DNA of 64,000 nucleotides from Acanthochlamys bracteata (GCA_019914995.1 CM034129.1:5903725-5967724), one strand, 5' to 3'. Shown: positions 12,083-26,200, counted from the first letter of the stretch. Numbers and translations: made by a program. Notes: generated by a model not told the origin, from the sequence alone.

Positions 12083-15000
12083 CATTTTCAGTAGGAAGAA
12101 GGTGCAAATTTGTAGCTTTCCGTTTGAGAAATTTCAATTTCATGCATAAATATGTACGTTACTCTCCGACCGCCACTGGTTTATTATTAAGACAAAAAAG
12201 TAAACGACAAGAGATGAATTTTCAGAGTTGAAAACTGCAAAGCAAAATTCATTTTCATAGCGTATATAACTCAAAAGAAATAGTAATATGCATAGCCTAT
12301 CATTTGGTTGCCTTCACACTCTGCTATTCTACGAAGTTTACTTTCTCGCTCTTCTGCTTATACGATAAGTTCGCTTTCATAGATTGTGACCTCCACAACT
12401 CTATCAATGGCCGCGCTAGTAGTGTCTACACTCGTGTATATACACAATGTGTTCAAAATCAATGATGTCTTTCTGAATCCTGCTTAATTCAAAATGCGCC
12501 ACTTTACATCTCAGCTACGTACTTCTCGAACAAAAAGAGTATATACTTCATTGATGCAAACTTAAAACCGAGGCTAAGAACATGCTGCTGAATAATAAAT
12601 TAGGTAACCAGCTCCAAAGACAAAATAGTCCATACCGCTCTGCAGCAACAAATCAACTGATCCGCAATGTTTGAGAAGATTTCCATATCGGTCGCCACAA
12701 AATTAAATCAAGATTTGTCTAAGTATTTGTTGATACCACACTGTATCCAAAATTGAAGATTACCTCATGCATGAAATCATGCAGTATGTAGCATGAAGAA
12801 ACTTTGAGCCATTTGCAATTGATAGTAATATATTATAAGTAAGCTCAAACGCAAGTGACGTTATTGATATACAAACTAAGCAAGCAAGTATTAGTCATTT
12901 CATGCTTTAGTTCCTGTATGCATTTACTTACAAATAGACTTAAATAATTGTTATTAAAATAACTTTGGCAAAAGTCCTCAGCAGTTGACTCTTATCTTGT
13001 TTCATAATCTGAGAAATTTTTAAAATACTTCAAACACATACGTGTCGCATTACAGACCTTAATATATGGACCATATAAGATTAAACAAATGAAACCCCAG
13101 TTCAACTGCGATAATAATTAGGACAGCCACAATAAAGTCGACCAACAAACGAAGCCAAGAGTTTTGGAAAGTCCTACTTAGAAATGCAACCTTTTCAAAG
13201 ACAGGGAGTACAAACAATATAATAGTTAATGCTACAAGTCAGACATTATTTTGTCAAACAATTGGCTCCACTCATAAACAAGAGTTTTCACAACAAACAT
13301 CAACAGAACTCATACCATTACATTACAATAACATACTGGAGCTAATTCCTATTGCAAGTATGAATAATCAACTGGATTTAATATATATCTTCAATAGACA
13401 CTAGAAAATTCAATCTCAAGCAATACTGAATCTAGACTACAACTATTTATTTAGTAAAAGAATAAGCTGAACATTCAACATTATAAATTAATTATTATTT
13501 ATAATAACATTTAATTAATAGATTTATAAATCTTAATATAAGATGTCATTCTTATGAACTACAGCCTAAATGAATAGCATCTATCTTGTTTTTTGTGTTA
13601 GCAACTACTGATCAAGTTAAGCACCTGAAGAGGCCTTTATACATTTAAAAGTATTTGAAAATTATTATTATAAATTATTATAATTATTATTGGGTTTATA
13701 AATATTAATATAAAAATATTAAATAAAAAGTATTATAAAAATATGCTATAAAATTAAATTTAAGAAAACTTAGATACATGTAAATAAATTATGAAATTTC
13801 ACAATATATTGCTTATTACATACCTAGGAGTATTCTAGTTATTTATATCTCATTTACTTATAAATACAAATTTAGCCAAACATATTTTTTATTTTTTATG
13901 ATAAATTTTAAATAGTAAAATTTATCCAAACATAATTCAACAAAAAATAGTTTTTTCAGCAAAAACGCATTTTTCAACAAAAAATATATAATAACAACTT
14001 TTAAATAAAATTTTTAAATTTAAAACTTAACCAAACATGCCTTAAAATACATCCGGCAGTGCTAGGTGCTTTCACTTTTTTTCAATTAATTTTTACAGTA
14101 TTTTATAAATTTAGAAAATACAGGTGAGTTATATACCGTGCAATCTTTACATTTATAATAATAATTGTTATGTTTAGATTAAAAAAATCAAACTTGTTTT
14201 TTTAAAAGCTTCAAAATAAATTTTATTTTAAAAAAGCTTCGTATTTTAAACACTTCTAAATATCCCCTACTATACTGTACACAGAGTACCTATAGTGTCT
14301 GTATAGACTGACGCTTTACTTTTCAAATAGACCAAGAAAATCATAACTATTCAAAAGGCATCTAATCCACCACATGAAAAAATTAAAATACGGTTGTTAT
14401 CCTCGTTGTCTACCCAAACAATGATAGGCTACATTAATCCCTTAGTTACTTAGAAGCCAAGTAGCTTTTCTTTTACAAGTTGCTTATAAGCTCCTTCGAA
14501 AGTCCTAATCTAGTTCTCAATGTGGCAAGGAACTCTGGAAGTCAAATCAAGTATGCTAATTATGCTAATATTAATTCAAATAATACATATTGCGTCCGCG
14601 AATACTATTGATTAAGACAAAATAAGCTCCAGAACATGGAGAACTGATTGTCTACTTATGCCTTCATGTATGAAGAAACAACTAAGTAAATCCTAAAGTA
14701 GTTGCACATTTAAGAATTTATTCACATTCTAATTTATTCACATCCGAATACTTGCAACTAATGCCAAACAACGACAAAAGTGAAGAAACATTGCAATAGA
14801 TGCAAAATTATTCCAAAGAACAAATTCAACAAATAGACCTTCAAAATCCAAACTGTACATAATTTTAGAAACTCAAATAAACACATCCCTTTAATTGCAA
14901 TGATTGTCAAAGAAGTTGAGGAGGCCCGTTTTCCAGAAGTGGAGCTACTAGGAGGAAAGAAGTTTTCAGAATAGCGGTTCTATGTGACAGAAATCCGCTA

Positions 15001-15780
15001 TGAAAATGCCAATTTAGTTTTAGGAAAGATGTGACCATACTTTTGCATGCATAGACCGTAAATCGTCATAAGTAGTAGTATGAAATAAAGAAATGACAGA
15101 ATATGTAATAGAAAGAGCAAACACGACATAATCCTACCTTGATGTCCGCTATGTCAATTTCTAGCTTCATTATCTTTGGCATAATCACACCCTTACTCAA
15201 AATGAAACTAGAATCTCATTTCTCATGGAAACAAGAAATGTTGCAATCATCTTACTCATGTATACATACATTTGGTGATGGTCATAAGCTCAACAGAACT
15301 AGACTAGTCTGATGAAAGTAATCAAAAGGGCATCACAATTAAAAATAGAAAGTAAGTCTATTCTTTTATGCTTCAAAGTATTAAGCAGCCCAATAGTTAC
15401 AGCAGAATTGAAGAATTAGCCACAATGACCACACCTTTGGGGCTCTATCAATTGCATACCACATAGAGTGCATCAGAGTGCATCACTCCCCTCAAAAATC
15501 CATGACTACTATCTATTGGATCGAGCGCCTGCATCTCAAAGGATAAGTTGATTTAATTGAAAAAAGAACATCACACTATAACATTGTCTAGTAAAGTACA
15601 ATTCAGAATTCCGATTTACAAACATGTCATTGGCTAGACATCAAAAGCAATCACATTTTCCCCCTTCGATTAATTGCATCTAGAACTTCTTTAGCACAAA
15701 CAATTGAGGCTCAAATTGCATTCACGCATAGTATTGATTCACAAGAGAACTACCACTAAAGCCCTCACCAAGTTCTGGCC
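12083..15780. other. long stretch without a resolved gene
   Basis: No convincing protein family was found. On the minus strand there is a possible coding tail ending FEKYVAEM before a stop near 12.52 kb. A short exon-like piece (KIMKLEIDIADIK) lies before a gtagga donor near 15.14 kb. Both could belong to the spliced unit at 15.8-16.6 kb as downstream exons or UTR, but the reading frame cannot be followed. Between them the sequence is AT-rich; a hairpin-like AT-rich inverted repeat lies at about 14.16-14.27 kb. Confidence 0.3.
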
Positions 15781-16637
15781 TTGCAGTATTTGCCCATAGA
15801 AATCCTGGGTCCTCCTCTGCCACTAACAGTATGGGAGGGAAAAACTTTCTCAACTCTGCAATACAAAGTAAACAGAAGAAATCAAATCAGCAAAGCTAAG
15901 ATATGGAAAATCAGCAAAATCAACTTGTAATGTACCTATAGAGCTTGGACACCAAAGTTGGCAACAGGTACAGGTGTCTGGTCATTCGACTCGAGGATTG
16001 AGCTATTGTTGGAGAGCAAAGATTTATTCACCTGCAAGTGATCCATATTACATACACAAAGAGAAGCGACAAATTAACAAGAGTATCTATCTCGCATCAG
16101 TAATATGAGCACACAGATGACACTGACAGATCAAACAACTTTGGTTCTAAGACCGTGTTGAGATAAATTGCACTGAAAATCTTGATATAACCTTAAGAGC
16201 ACTGAATACATTTCGTTCCAACATATAAGATTGGCAGAAGAATTGTTAGAATAGCTTGGTTGAGGCAACATTAACTTATCGCAGAATGAGACCTAGAATC
16301 ATGTTACTAAATAAACGAGATGAAGAATTTAAAATTACAAGAGTAATTGGAAATGAAACCCAAAAAAATGGAAAATCAAGGGCATACATCGACACATAGG
16401 CGGCAAGCGCGTTCACGGAATCGACAGCGGCAACAATACTCACGGTGGAAACGCGTTTTCTCAGAGGAAAACGATCTGGTGAACAAATGAATGAAAATTT
16501 CATTATATTACATGTTATTTTAAAAACCTAATTGATTATTAGATGATGATGACATACCTGAGCACAGATCGACGGAGAGAATAACGAACCGGGTGACCAA
16601 AGTGTGCGGAGTAGGAGCATTCGAGTAGAGTGGCCAT
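15781..16637 (-). CDS. unresolved spliced gene, possible short N-terminal ORF
   Basis: Not recognised. An ATG at 16637 is preceded by a CT-rich leader (GA repeat at 16643-16660 on the plus strand), typical of plant 5' UTRs. Exon 1 (16558-16637) encodes MATLLECSYSAHFGHPVRY, which is Ser/Arg-rich and could be an organelle-targeting start, and ends at a strong donor (cag|gtatgt). Exon 2 (16444-16475) and exon 3 (15946-16031) have good sites, including cacc|gtgagt and ttgcag|gtgaat. Exon 4 begins at a tattgcag acceptor near 15.87 kb and reads LRKFFPPILLVAEEDPGFLW, continuing to a stop in ...SSLVNQYYA. With the most canonical sites the frame stops early in exon 3. Using other sites, exons 2-4 can be read open, but not from the exon 1 ATG without a 16-nt micro-exon. 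It may be a real small protein with a splice choice I cannot settle, or a decayed gene. Confidence 0.4.
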
Positions 16638-16660
16638 GGTTGAGAGGGAGAGAGAGAGAG

Positions 16661-17298
16661 TTACTTGGAATCGATTAATTAAAAAATTATCTAAAAAGAT
16701 TTATTAAGTTTAGCCATGATAAATCTCTCCACGAGTCGAGTCTATTTTTCTTCTTCGATAAAAACAGTCTCCTTAAAAGCGCGATATTTATGCACGATAA
16801 CTTCATTTTGGGCACATTTTATTTTGGTTTATCTAATTTTTAGAATTTCTTTTGTTAATTGATTTGCTTACATTGAGCTGCCATTTTGGTGAATTCATAC
16901 TTAATGCTTCCTTGAATAGTTGAATTCTTATCAGATTGACTGTTTTATCACATTTTATGTTAATGAAGGTTTATGGAACCTATTTCACAAAATGGGAGTT
17001 GCCCATATAATAAATATGCAATACAAGTGACAATTTTCCAAAAGAAAACCGTTGTGTAACTTGTGTTGGATCATGGATTATTTGATGCTTGCAGCTTGAC
17101 TGTCGACGTACATATTAATTGATCCGACCGTCCATTGACCCACAATATCAACCCGCAATCTATTGATCCGAATAATTTTATGATCGATGCTCGGATCGGA
17201 TTTGATAATATTAATTTTTTGTTTTGTCTGCCTAAAGCCAAACCTAACTAGACTACCTACACACATAGAGGTTGAGGTACTAGCCAACGTCAGTGTTT
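16661..17298. other. intergenic upstream region
   Basis: Likely upstream region of the minus-strand unit at 15.8-16.6 kb. No further gene or repeat boundary is supported. Confidence 0.3.
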
Positions 17299-17521
17299 AA
17301 GAGTGTGTTTATTTTAACGTAAATTTTTTTTAAAAAATAAATTAAAAATATTTAATAAAAAATAAATTTAGATATTAATTTTGTATCAATGTAAGTTTTA
17401 AAATTAAAATTTGAAAATAAATTTTTTTGATATAAAAAAATTTATTGTAAAATTTTTATTTTGCTTATATTAAAAGTAATTTTGAAAAAAATAGAATTTG
17501 AACGGTAGATAAATGCATCCT
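17299..17521. repeat. AT-rich MITE-like element
   Basis: The left end aagagtgtgtttatttt mirrors the right end gtagataaatgcatcctaa. The body is A/T-rich and resembles the elements at 10.38 and 6.99 kb. Confidence 0.5.
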
Positions 17522-19290
17522 AATTGTCGAAAACAAAAGCTATAAAAGAATTTTATAAATTTATGTATTATTTTTATTTGTTAAAAAAGTTTAGCCTCAA
17601 ATTATTTATCAATGATTCTGAGATGATATTAATAAAAACTTAAGCTTACTTTTTTTATAGTCAATTGGTTTTGAAAAAATTTTAAATTCGTCATATGATT
17701 AGAACGGATTGGGTCGGATCGAACCAATATATGTCTAAATCTGATTTTATTATCTATATGATTTAATATCTTTATGTTCCGCTTTATCATAGGTAAAAAA
17801 ATAGTCTGATTTATCTCAGAACAGTTAGTTCATTTTATTCAAATGATAGTTGTCCGTTATATTTTAGTACAATTAGTTCATTTCATTTCAGAATAGATAG
17901 TTCATTTTATCCGAATCATTATAAAGTACGAAGCTCACATAAGTTAAAATTATAAACAAAAAGCCCTGAATATTAAAAATTAGTTAATTAAAAAATAAAC
18001 ACAAATTGGACTAACTTATATAGAAGAACATGCATGTTAAGCAAAATAGTTGATGGTAACAATCTAATTTATCAATTTGGTTTTCTTTTACATGTAAAAG
18101 ATAAAGCAAGTAGAGGAAAACTTTTATGACTGATATTTTTTCAAAAATAAATTTGACTTATCAAAAGCTAATTATTTCAGAAATTTTTAGAACTCGTATT
18201 TACTAATAAAAGAGAGTACTACAACATTAATTTATTGGAATAGAAAAGAAAACGTTTATATTACGATTTGCTATTGATTTATAATTAAATAATTATAAAA
18301 AATGGCATCACTGATTAATATATGATTTAATAAATATTAATGATTTTGTTATAGAAAACAACCTCCTAGAATTATGGTCTTTTAATATTAAAACTAATAA
18401 TTAAATTGAAATGCATTAACACTGATTTACACAAAATAAGATAGTATTGATTAAATTCTTAGAAGTTTAATGTCATGCAGAAATATTACTAGTGGTGGTA
18501 GATGTCAAATTACATCTAAACTTTAGCATAAAAAATTATTATTATTTTTCTTGTATGACGGCGGCAATATTCTTATTCTTTTATGTTTCTTATTAGTCGG
18601 GCAGATCATCTTAGACATTTTTTAGTTTGAAATTTCATACGACTAACATTTTCAGATGATGACAATGAAATTATTTGTTTCATTTAAGAATACTAAGTTC
18701 GTTAATTTAACATTATTATTAGATTCACAAATCTAACCATAAAGCAAAATTTGTTGAAAATTGAACAAATTATTTTAACTGCTCCCAATTGAATCTATTT
18801 ATTTAAAAAAAAAAGAAAAGAAAAATTTCAAGCGTCAGCATCCAGAAATACTTGCATATGAACATGATCCTGTGGTCACCAACTTCCACGGAACAGGTAA
18901 AGCCTGATTCTGCTACTAATTAAATTTCTATTTTAAGGTTACTGGGTCCCAGATCCCATCCATTTTTAGTTTTAGCAAAATTTCGACAGAATAATATTTT
19001 AAATTAGAAGCGTATTTTAAATGCACATAATTAAGTTTTAAAAAATAAATTTTGGTATCGATGAAAATAAAATTTAAAGTGATATCTATAACGGTGAAAT
19101 AAAATTTGAGTTAAATTTTGAAAAAAATAAAATTCAATATAAAAATAAAAATAAATTTTATTATTATTTTTAAAATACATAAAATGATCAAATGTAAAAT
19201 TTTAATGAAGAAAATAAAATTTAATATTTTTGAAACAAATTTTTAACTGTTTGCTGCAGTATAAATGTAGCTAATCTCTCTTTAGATATG
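17522..19290. other. AT-rich intergenic region with short direct repeats
   Basis: No gene. At about 17.81-17.93 kb the phrase agttcatttta/c recurs three times at intervals of roughly 45-60 bp. This is a small imperfect tandem pattern of unknown meaning. Confidence 0.3.
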
Positions 19291-19293
19291 CGC

Positions 19294-19385
19294 TTCAAGC
19301 CTTCAACGCCGGAGCCGGTCCTCCGCCGCGGCGTTTTGCCGACGCGTTTGGGTAGTTGTGGTACTCTCTCATTTCCTTGATGGAG
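19294..19385 (-). pseudogene. GC-rich coding-like fragment
   Basis: A sharply GC-richer island in AT-rich DNA. On the minus strand one frame reads IKEMREYHNYPNASAKRRGG and on to GPAPALKA before a TGA, which looks like the C-terminal tail of a protein; no upstream exon is visible. The overlapping minus frame is also open. The parent family is not recognised. It may be a captured or deleted gene end. Confidence 0.3.
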
Positions 19386-19621
19386 AGGTAGAGTTATCAT
19401 TATAATTACATATATAATTAACAATGTAATAAAGGTTTTGAAATTTTTTTTATTTCTAGATACACAATTTTGATCCTACAATAATCCTCGTTTAGCAAAA
19501 ATAATTTTCAATCTACACTTGTGGGTAACCATATCTCTGTCCAATTTGAGCCATGATGCCGCGTTAAGAAAGAACAACCTGCACAGGTACGCGGGACTCC
19601 CGATAACTTCTTTCATTCCTC

Positions 19622-19629
19622 TATAAATA
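19622..19629 (+). promoter_or_regulatory. TATA box of the diacylglycerol kinase gene
   Basis: tataaata, followed about 30-40 bp later by the presumed start of the 5' UTR exon, which ends at a gat|gtgagt donor at about 19784. Confidence 0.6.
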
Positions 19630-19656
19630 CCCGAGACTTTCTTTTTTTTCTGTTTT

Positions 19657-20211
19657 TGGGTTCCACAGATTCAGAATTTCTGGAAGATAAAGAAAAGCAA
19701 CAGCGAACAAAAAGCGAAACAACCGAAAGGCAAGAAACGAATCACAACAGTTTCAATCTCGACATCTTCTACTTATTAATTGATGTGAGTGCTCATTGAT
19801 CTCAACGAATGCTTCTTTCTTTTCTTTCTTCCTTGATTTCTTAAGCCATTTAAAAATTGTGGATCGACTTAGAGTTCCTAGGTTTCTCGACGCAGCGAAT
19901 GGAGCGGAAGCCTAAGAGATCCCGGTTTTGTATAGGAACTCGGTATTGCTTCAGCTTAACTAGTTTTTTTCTCAATTTTTTTTGGTTAGTTTTCTGGAAT
20001 TTGTGTTTGGATTTTGAAAGTTTGCTGTTATTTAACTGTGAAGGTGAGTTGTTAGATTTCGCATTGTCATTTTGTTGAGCTTCGTATGAATTACGGCATT
20101 TAGAAGAGTGCGGGAGTTTATCTTGTGATTCAGGAACTAACAAATGACTATGTAACTCGAAGTTCGATTCAGGAGTTTTAATTTTTCGCGATTACTTTCT
20201 ACTTTATTTTA

Positions 20212-20242
<31 letters not shown>

Positions 20243-23200
20243 GTGTTGAAGAATAGAAAATAGTTGTTGGAGAGTATGCAGCTTCTCTAACTTCGATTGA
20301 TTCGTAATAGCTGTTTTGAATTTTTGTTTTCTTCTTCTTCTTTTCTTTCTCTTTTTTTTTTCATTTTTGTTTTGCTGCTTTTCTTTGGGTTTGTTTTGTT
20401 TTGTTTTGTTTTTAAGTTTTGAAGGAAGCTGGTTTGGATCCTTAATCTTATATTTTCTTTTAGAAAAATAAATTTGCCCTATGGTTTGGGAAAAAATCGT
20501 GATGAAAAACATAACATAGATGAAACAGAAAATCTTAGGAAAACATGGACAAGAACTTTGCTCTGTTTCCTTCTTCTAATGTTCACCCCAAAACAAACAA
20601 AGTTCTAGTGCTTCCCCCTGATTTCCAACTTGATTTTATATCTATTTTGCAGCTGGTTAGGTGGGAACGAGAATAATTGTTACTTAAGAAGATACAACAC
20701 TTATCCTGTTCAATGCGTCATTAGAAATTTCTCAAATTCATACGACAAGAATCATAGAGTTTTAAGGTTCTTTGTTTTTTGTTAGCAGTGTGATATGATA
20801 GTAAACAACAGCTGTGGTTTATTTTTGTGAGTTCCCTTTGTTTTTGTTCAACATACTGGTATCTCTAGTATATTCTTGTAAATAATAATATGGTGCATGC
20901 CTTTTTGCTTTATCCCCATAGGTGGGTAAGATACATATAATTTTGGACTTAATTGTTCTGTATTGAATGGCACAACAGAAAATTACTTTTGATTTGGCAA
21001 CTTTAATGGGCTTTGGAAAAGCTTAGACGTCAGCAAAGATGTGTATTCCAGATGAATTCTATCTAGTGTCTCAATTCGTTCTAATTAAACTCTAGTTCAA
21101 ACTTGACAAGGTGCTGTCTAATTATGGATAGTTTTCAACACTGTTATTCAAACATGTGAATTTAGATTCCCACTGTACTGGAGAGTAAAATGAAATCCAA
21201 TCTTGACAAACTATATTTCGCTTCCTCTATAATTTTCTCATAGTTCCTATCCTGAAATTTGCTTGACCTTGTAAAGAATATTTTATTCCGCAAGGTTCTG
21301 CAGTTGATACTCGGTGTATGTGCACTAAGACTGAGAGTATGCTCGAGCTTGTTTCCTGATGTGTAAGATAACTCCTTGTTGAAGCATGATTTACAGCATC
21401 TATCTTTATGTAAATGGTTGCAGGTTTGGCATGGGAATCAATAACATTCATGACTCAGATTCGACAAATTGGCTATTAAAAGAGTTTTATATCCCGAATT
21501 ATATTTTTAATCTTGAACTCGAGAAAGAACAACTTTCATACACACCTGCATGCCCAGTGATTGTGTTCATCAACTCTAAAAGTGGTGGTCAGCTTGGCAG
21601 TAGTTTGGTTGTTACATTCCGGGAGCTTCTAAACAAGGCCCAAGTACGCTTTTTGATATACAAATACTTTTATCGTAAATTGTAGGTTCACTTAATGGAC
21701 ATGTTATTATTTGATATATTCGGTTTTCAGATTTTTGATTTGGGAGAAGAAGCTCCTGACAGGACTTTACATAGACTTTATGGCAATCTGGAAAAACTCA
21801 AATCTAGTGGTGATGATCTTGCTGCTGACATTCAGAAAAAAATGCGTCTGATAGTGAGTGAATTATTTTAACTGCAGTATATCGATTCATGCTTTTAATG
21901 TTTTCTTTTGCTTGGTTCCCCTGAACATTGAAATTTCCTCTTAAAAGCTTCTAAGCTGGTGTCTGCTCAGGTTGCAGGTGGTGATGGTACTGCAGGATGG
22001 CTTCTAGGAGTGGTTTGTGATCTAAAATTAGCTCAACCACCACCTATTGCAACACTGCCTTTGGGAACTGGAAACAATCTGCCTTTCTCATTTGGTTGGG
22101 TAGGTGAAATATCCATGATCTTAATGGTTCTTATAAGGTTCTCAATTTTCTTATTTTCGTGCATTGACTAGTTCTTTTATCATCATATGGATGCTGAAGT
22201 TCAGCTTGTTCGAAGAATAATTAAAATGGTTCTTTTCAACTAATCAGACTAACTTTTTACTCAGTACTGAAAGTCCATTTCCTAACTGTGAAAAGGTAGT
22301 TGATAATCGAAGGATAGATTAGCTGCTATTGTTGAAAAACCATGTTGCATGAGGATCTATAGACAAATTTGTGTGTAGTGAATCTTAGCGGCTTATGCTA
22401 GTGAAGAAATAAAAGAAAAGATCATTTGTACAAAAGAGGTAAAGCAATTAAGGTGCACTTTGGCATTGCCGAAAGCATCTCTGACTTGAAAATGCTGAAG
22501 GAGCAGCGTGAAACAGGCTGATTGAGCTTTGAAAAAGGATTTGACTCATGAAGAATTTCCCTGTCCAAACTTAAATTTCTCTTTTGTTCATAATATAATT
22601 GGCACAACAGCTTCTCACTCTGAATTAAATAGCTTAGACGAACGGGAGATATCACAGAATCTACCTTGAAGCACGAAGAATACTTCATAGGGACACAACT
22701 TCCTTCAGTTTTGGGCAGGATGTGAAACTTGAATACCCCTATTAGATTTCTTCTGTTTTTGCTATGTTTATTTTGCTTTAAGGGTTTATTATTATCTTTT
22801 TATATCTTAATATAAAAGCATTAGGCATCATTTGGTGGTGACATCTCTAGTCTCTGCTGCTTCATCATTACATTTTAGACTGGTGCCAATATTTTTGTGT
22901 TATAAGATTGAAACGATACTCAGGGAAAGAAGAATCCTGGTACAGATCGTCAGTCTGTCAAGTCCTTTTTGAGTCAAGTAATGAAAGCACGGGAGATGAA
23001 GATTGACAGGTAGCCTTTTGCTTTTAAGATGTCAATGTCTGTGCATCAGATGGTTTTTATGACATATATTGTCATGCACCAACAATTGGTGATATAATCT
23101 CATTTAATATAGTTTATTTGTATTAAGTGCAGTTGGCATATACTAATGAGGATGAGAGCTCCTAAGGAAGGCTCTTGTGATCCAATTTCTCCTCCTGAAC

Positions 23201-26200
23201 TGCCACATTCATTACATGCATTTCATCGTGTCTCACATACAGACTCTCTGAATATGGTAACTTCATTACCTGTTATCTTAGCTAAATATTCATGAAATAT
23301 CATAGATGAGAATTTTAAAGTAGATGAGTGCTTTATCTAAACAAAAGTAGTAGATGAGAGCATCTCTAATCATGAGAATAGAAATTCCAGCTTGATGCAT
23401 TATTTCTTTTTGAGAAGGACCACCTAACAAAATATGATTCTGTTTAGAGGGATGTGCAGGGAACTGCTGCCTTGGACATCTAAACTGTTTATAAGCATCA
23501 ATACTAAATTGCATTGAGATACCAATGAACATCGAGAGACTATGTTAAGAGTTTAAGGGGCATGGGAAAATGATATCTGGTCATGGGTTGACATGTACAT
23601 AGCAATGTCTGGTCCATCAAGCATGGGTTTGACATGTATTATCATTGCCATTTGGAAAATTGTGGCTAAGTTTAATCACTGCATGTTCATACAACATCGG
23701 TGATGGCCTAGCATGATGAACATAAAAGCAAATACAGAGCAGAATAAACACATAATAATGCATATACTTTAGGCAATCATAATTCTTGTGGTGTTTACTA
23801 ACCAGAGCTTTTAGTTCATCAAGAAGGTTGCTATTCCATCTTTGTTATCCTAAAACCAACTCCAATGTCTAAGCCAAAGTGGACTTAGTTACCATTGGAT
23901 ATTTATATCGTGAGTAGGTTTGTCAGATCCTCAACTAGTCCAAAATTTTTGATGTTTATCTCAATATTGCAATTGACTTAAATATGTGTTCAGCCAAAGG
24001 AAGGAATTGAGGGGCGCATTGACAAAGCAGTTATTGGAGAGGCATTTGAGAACTCAGCAATTATGAAGCTAAATGTGCTTGTCTAGTGTTTCAATTAATG
24101 ATGCTTGCTTCAGAATCTTGCTATCAGAAAGAGTTCTTCCTGTAAAAGTATGCTATTCCATAATATGAGAAAAGATCTGTTTAATAGAGATATTTGGTCA
24201 GTTGCACAAAATATCTTGTGTTTCTTGATGAATGGACTCTGTTTAAATAATTTCCATTTAGCATTTTAAGGATGTCATTATTCTCCTCAGCAAAGAAAGA
24301 TTGTCTTAAACTGGTTTTGTCATGATCCTTTGTCATTGTTGTTGTTACTACTATTACTGCTTCTACTACCACCATCATCACAATCATTACTGTTGTTGTG
24401 ATTAGTGTAATCTTTTCGAATGGGTTTGGAAGAGCCTTGTTAATTAAATTTGTTGATCAATGTTTGTATGTTATTAGGAAGGCTATGACACATACCGAGG
24501 AGGTTTCTGGAACTACTTCAGTATGGGTAAGTTTTTTTCTTATGTTAATATCATTATATATGAAAGTTCTCGGTTTTAAGTATTAGAAATCAATTTACTG
24601 CAAGTCTTAGGAACCAAAAAGGTTCTAGTTTTTGTATTTGACCTGTAAATTTCTTGCTTAAATTTCTGAATTGAGAGGTACTATAATCAATCAGATTAGG
24701 GTCACATATAAGAGATGTAATATTCTGCTTATGTGTAACTCTTTCTATGATTTTCCTACATAATTTGTATTTATGTTTTGTTCTTTTTCGTTGTTTCAAT
24801 GATCTTCCCATAGTCTGTTATGATGCTAATTTACATTTTTGTGTCCATAACTCTAATGCTAAGGATCCTCAAATCCTGTACTACCTTTGCAATTAGAAAA
24901 GGTTTCTAGAATATCACCAACTTTATAATTCAATTCAGTACGCATAAATTTCTTGATATGTTATGTTCAAATGTTTGTTTGATCTTAGTAAGTTACATAG
25001 GGATACTAACAACATATGTTTTACTGTATTTACATCTTGTTTCTTCTCATATCACATTTCCTATTAAGTTTCGTATTGGGAGTTGTATTTTTTTATAGAA
25101 ATATATATTTCATCGCATATTGTATTAGCAACCAGAATTTAATATCTCAAGATTATTGCTAATTGACACGGTGTTTGCCTTGATTGTAGGAATGGATGCG
25201 CAAGTATCATATGCATTTCACTCAGAAAGGAAGTTACATCCAGAAAACTTCAAGAACCAGTTGGTTAATCAGGTTTCTTGAACTCAAATTTCTGAAGTTT
25301 GATCGCTGGTATTGCTATTTGTTGATATTATATCCACCTAACCCGGTAAACAAGTGCATAGTATTTGCTTTTAGATGTTCAGTTCTATGATATGCAATAT
25401 ATTAATATTGAACTTCTAACAGACCTTGCTAAGTTGATATACCTGGAGCAAGCATAACAATGAAGTATTTTGGAACACAAACTTTGGATGTGGACCTATA
25501 AGTTAACTGCATATTATATTGTTTACATTGTCATAGTAATCATACTGATAATGTTTGGTCTATTTTGAAAAATGCATCTAGGCTCTTACCCTCTTTTCTT
25601 CCTAGTGATTCACTTGAGATTCATGGCGTCCATTTGTATCTTAAACCCTGAGCTTTGGATTTCGACCTGTTGACCAAATCCTTATAGTCTTTGGATTGTG
25701 ATAATAGTCCACAAGAAGACTGGTCAAATTAAAAGAAGGTGTTCATGCTCTTGCATTTTATAGTGATTTCATAATAGATTTTTATCATGCATTTCAGAAT
25801 GAAAAGCTTTTCTTCTGTTTTCCCTTTCACAATGATTAAAGAAGAAATTCTGCGAGTTCTTAAATGTAACGTTAAGGATCTATATTACCTTTGCTTTAAT
25901 GCAGACGACATATGCTAAGCTTGGATGTACACAGGGATGGTTTTGTGCCTCTCTTATCCATCCTTCTTCAAGGTAAAGTTGTTCAATTGTTTCTTATGCA
26001 TGATGTTTTTCTTTAGTTTTATCTCTTAATGTTCTTTCGTCAATATTACTCATTAATATCCCAATTAGCAACATTTTCTTAACATATGAGACATCAAAAC
26101 CTTTGTAAAACTCCTAGATATAAATCCCTAGCTGTTTTGCTCTAATGTTCTCGGCTAACATTAGGTTTGAAGCATGCTTTCTCAAATTGATTGAAATTGA

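Noticed and set aside
19850-20143. Overlapping open frames on both strands at the start of the DGK leader intron
   Set aside because: They lie in and after the non-coding leader region, show low-complexity Lys/Ser or Phe/Leu composition and overlap each other on opposite strands.
20204-20512. Lys-rich minus-strand open frame
   Set aside because: Product of the poly(T) and T/C-rich tract translated in reverse; not a gene.
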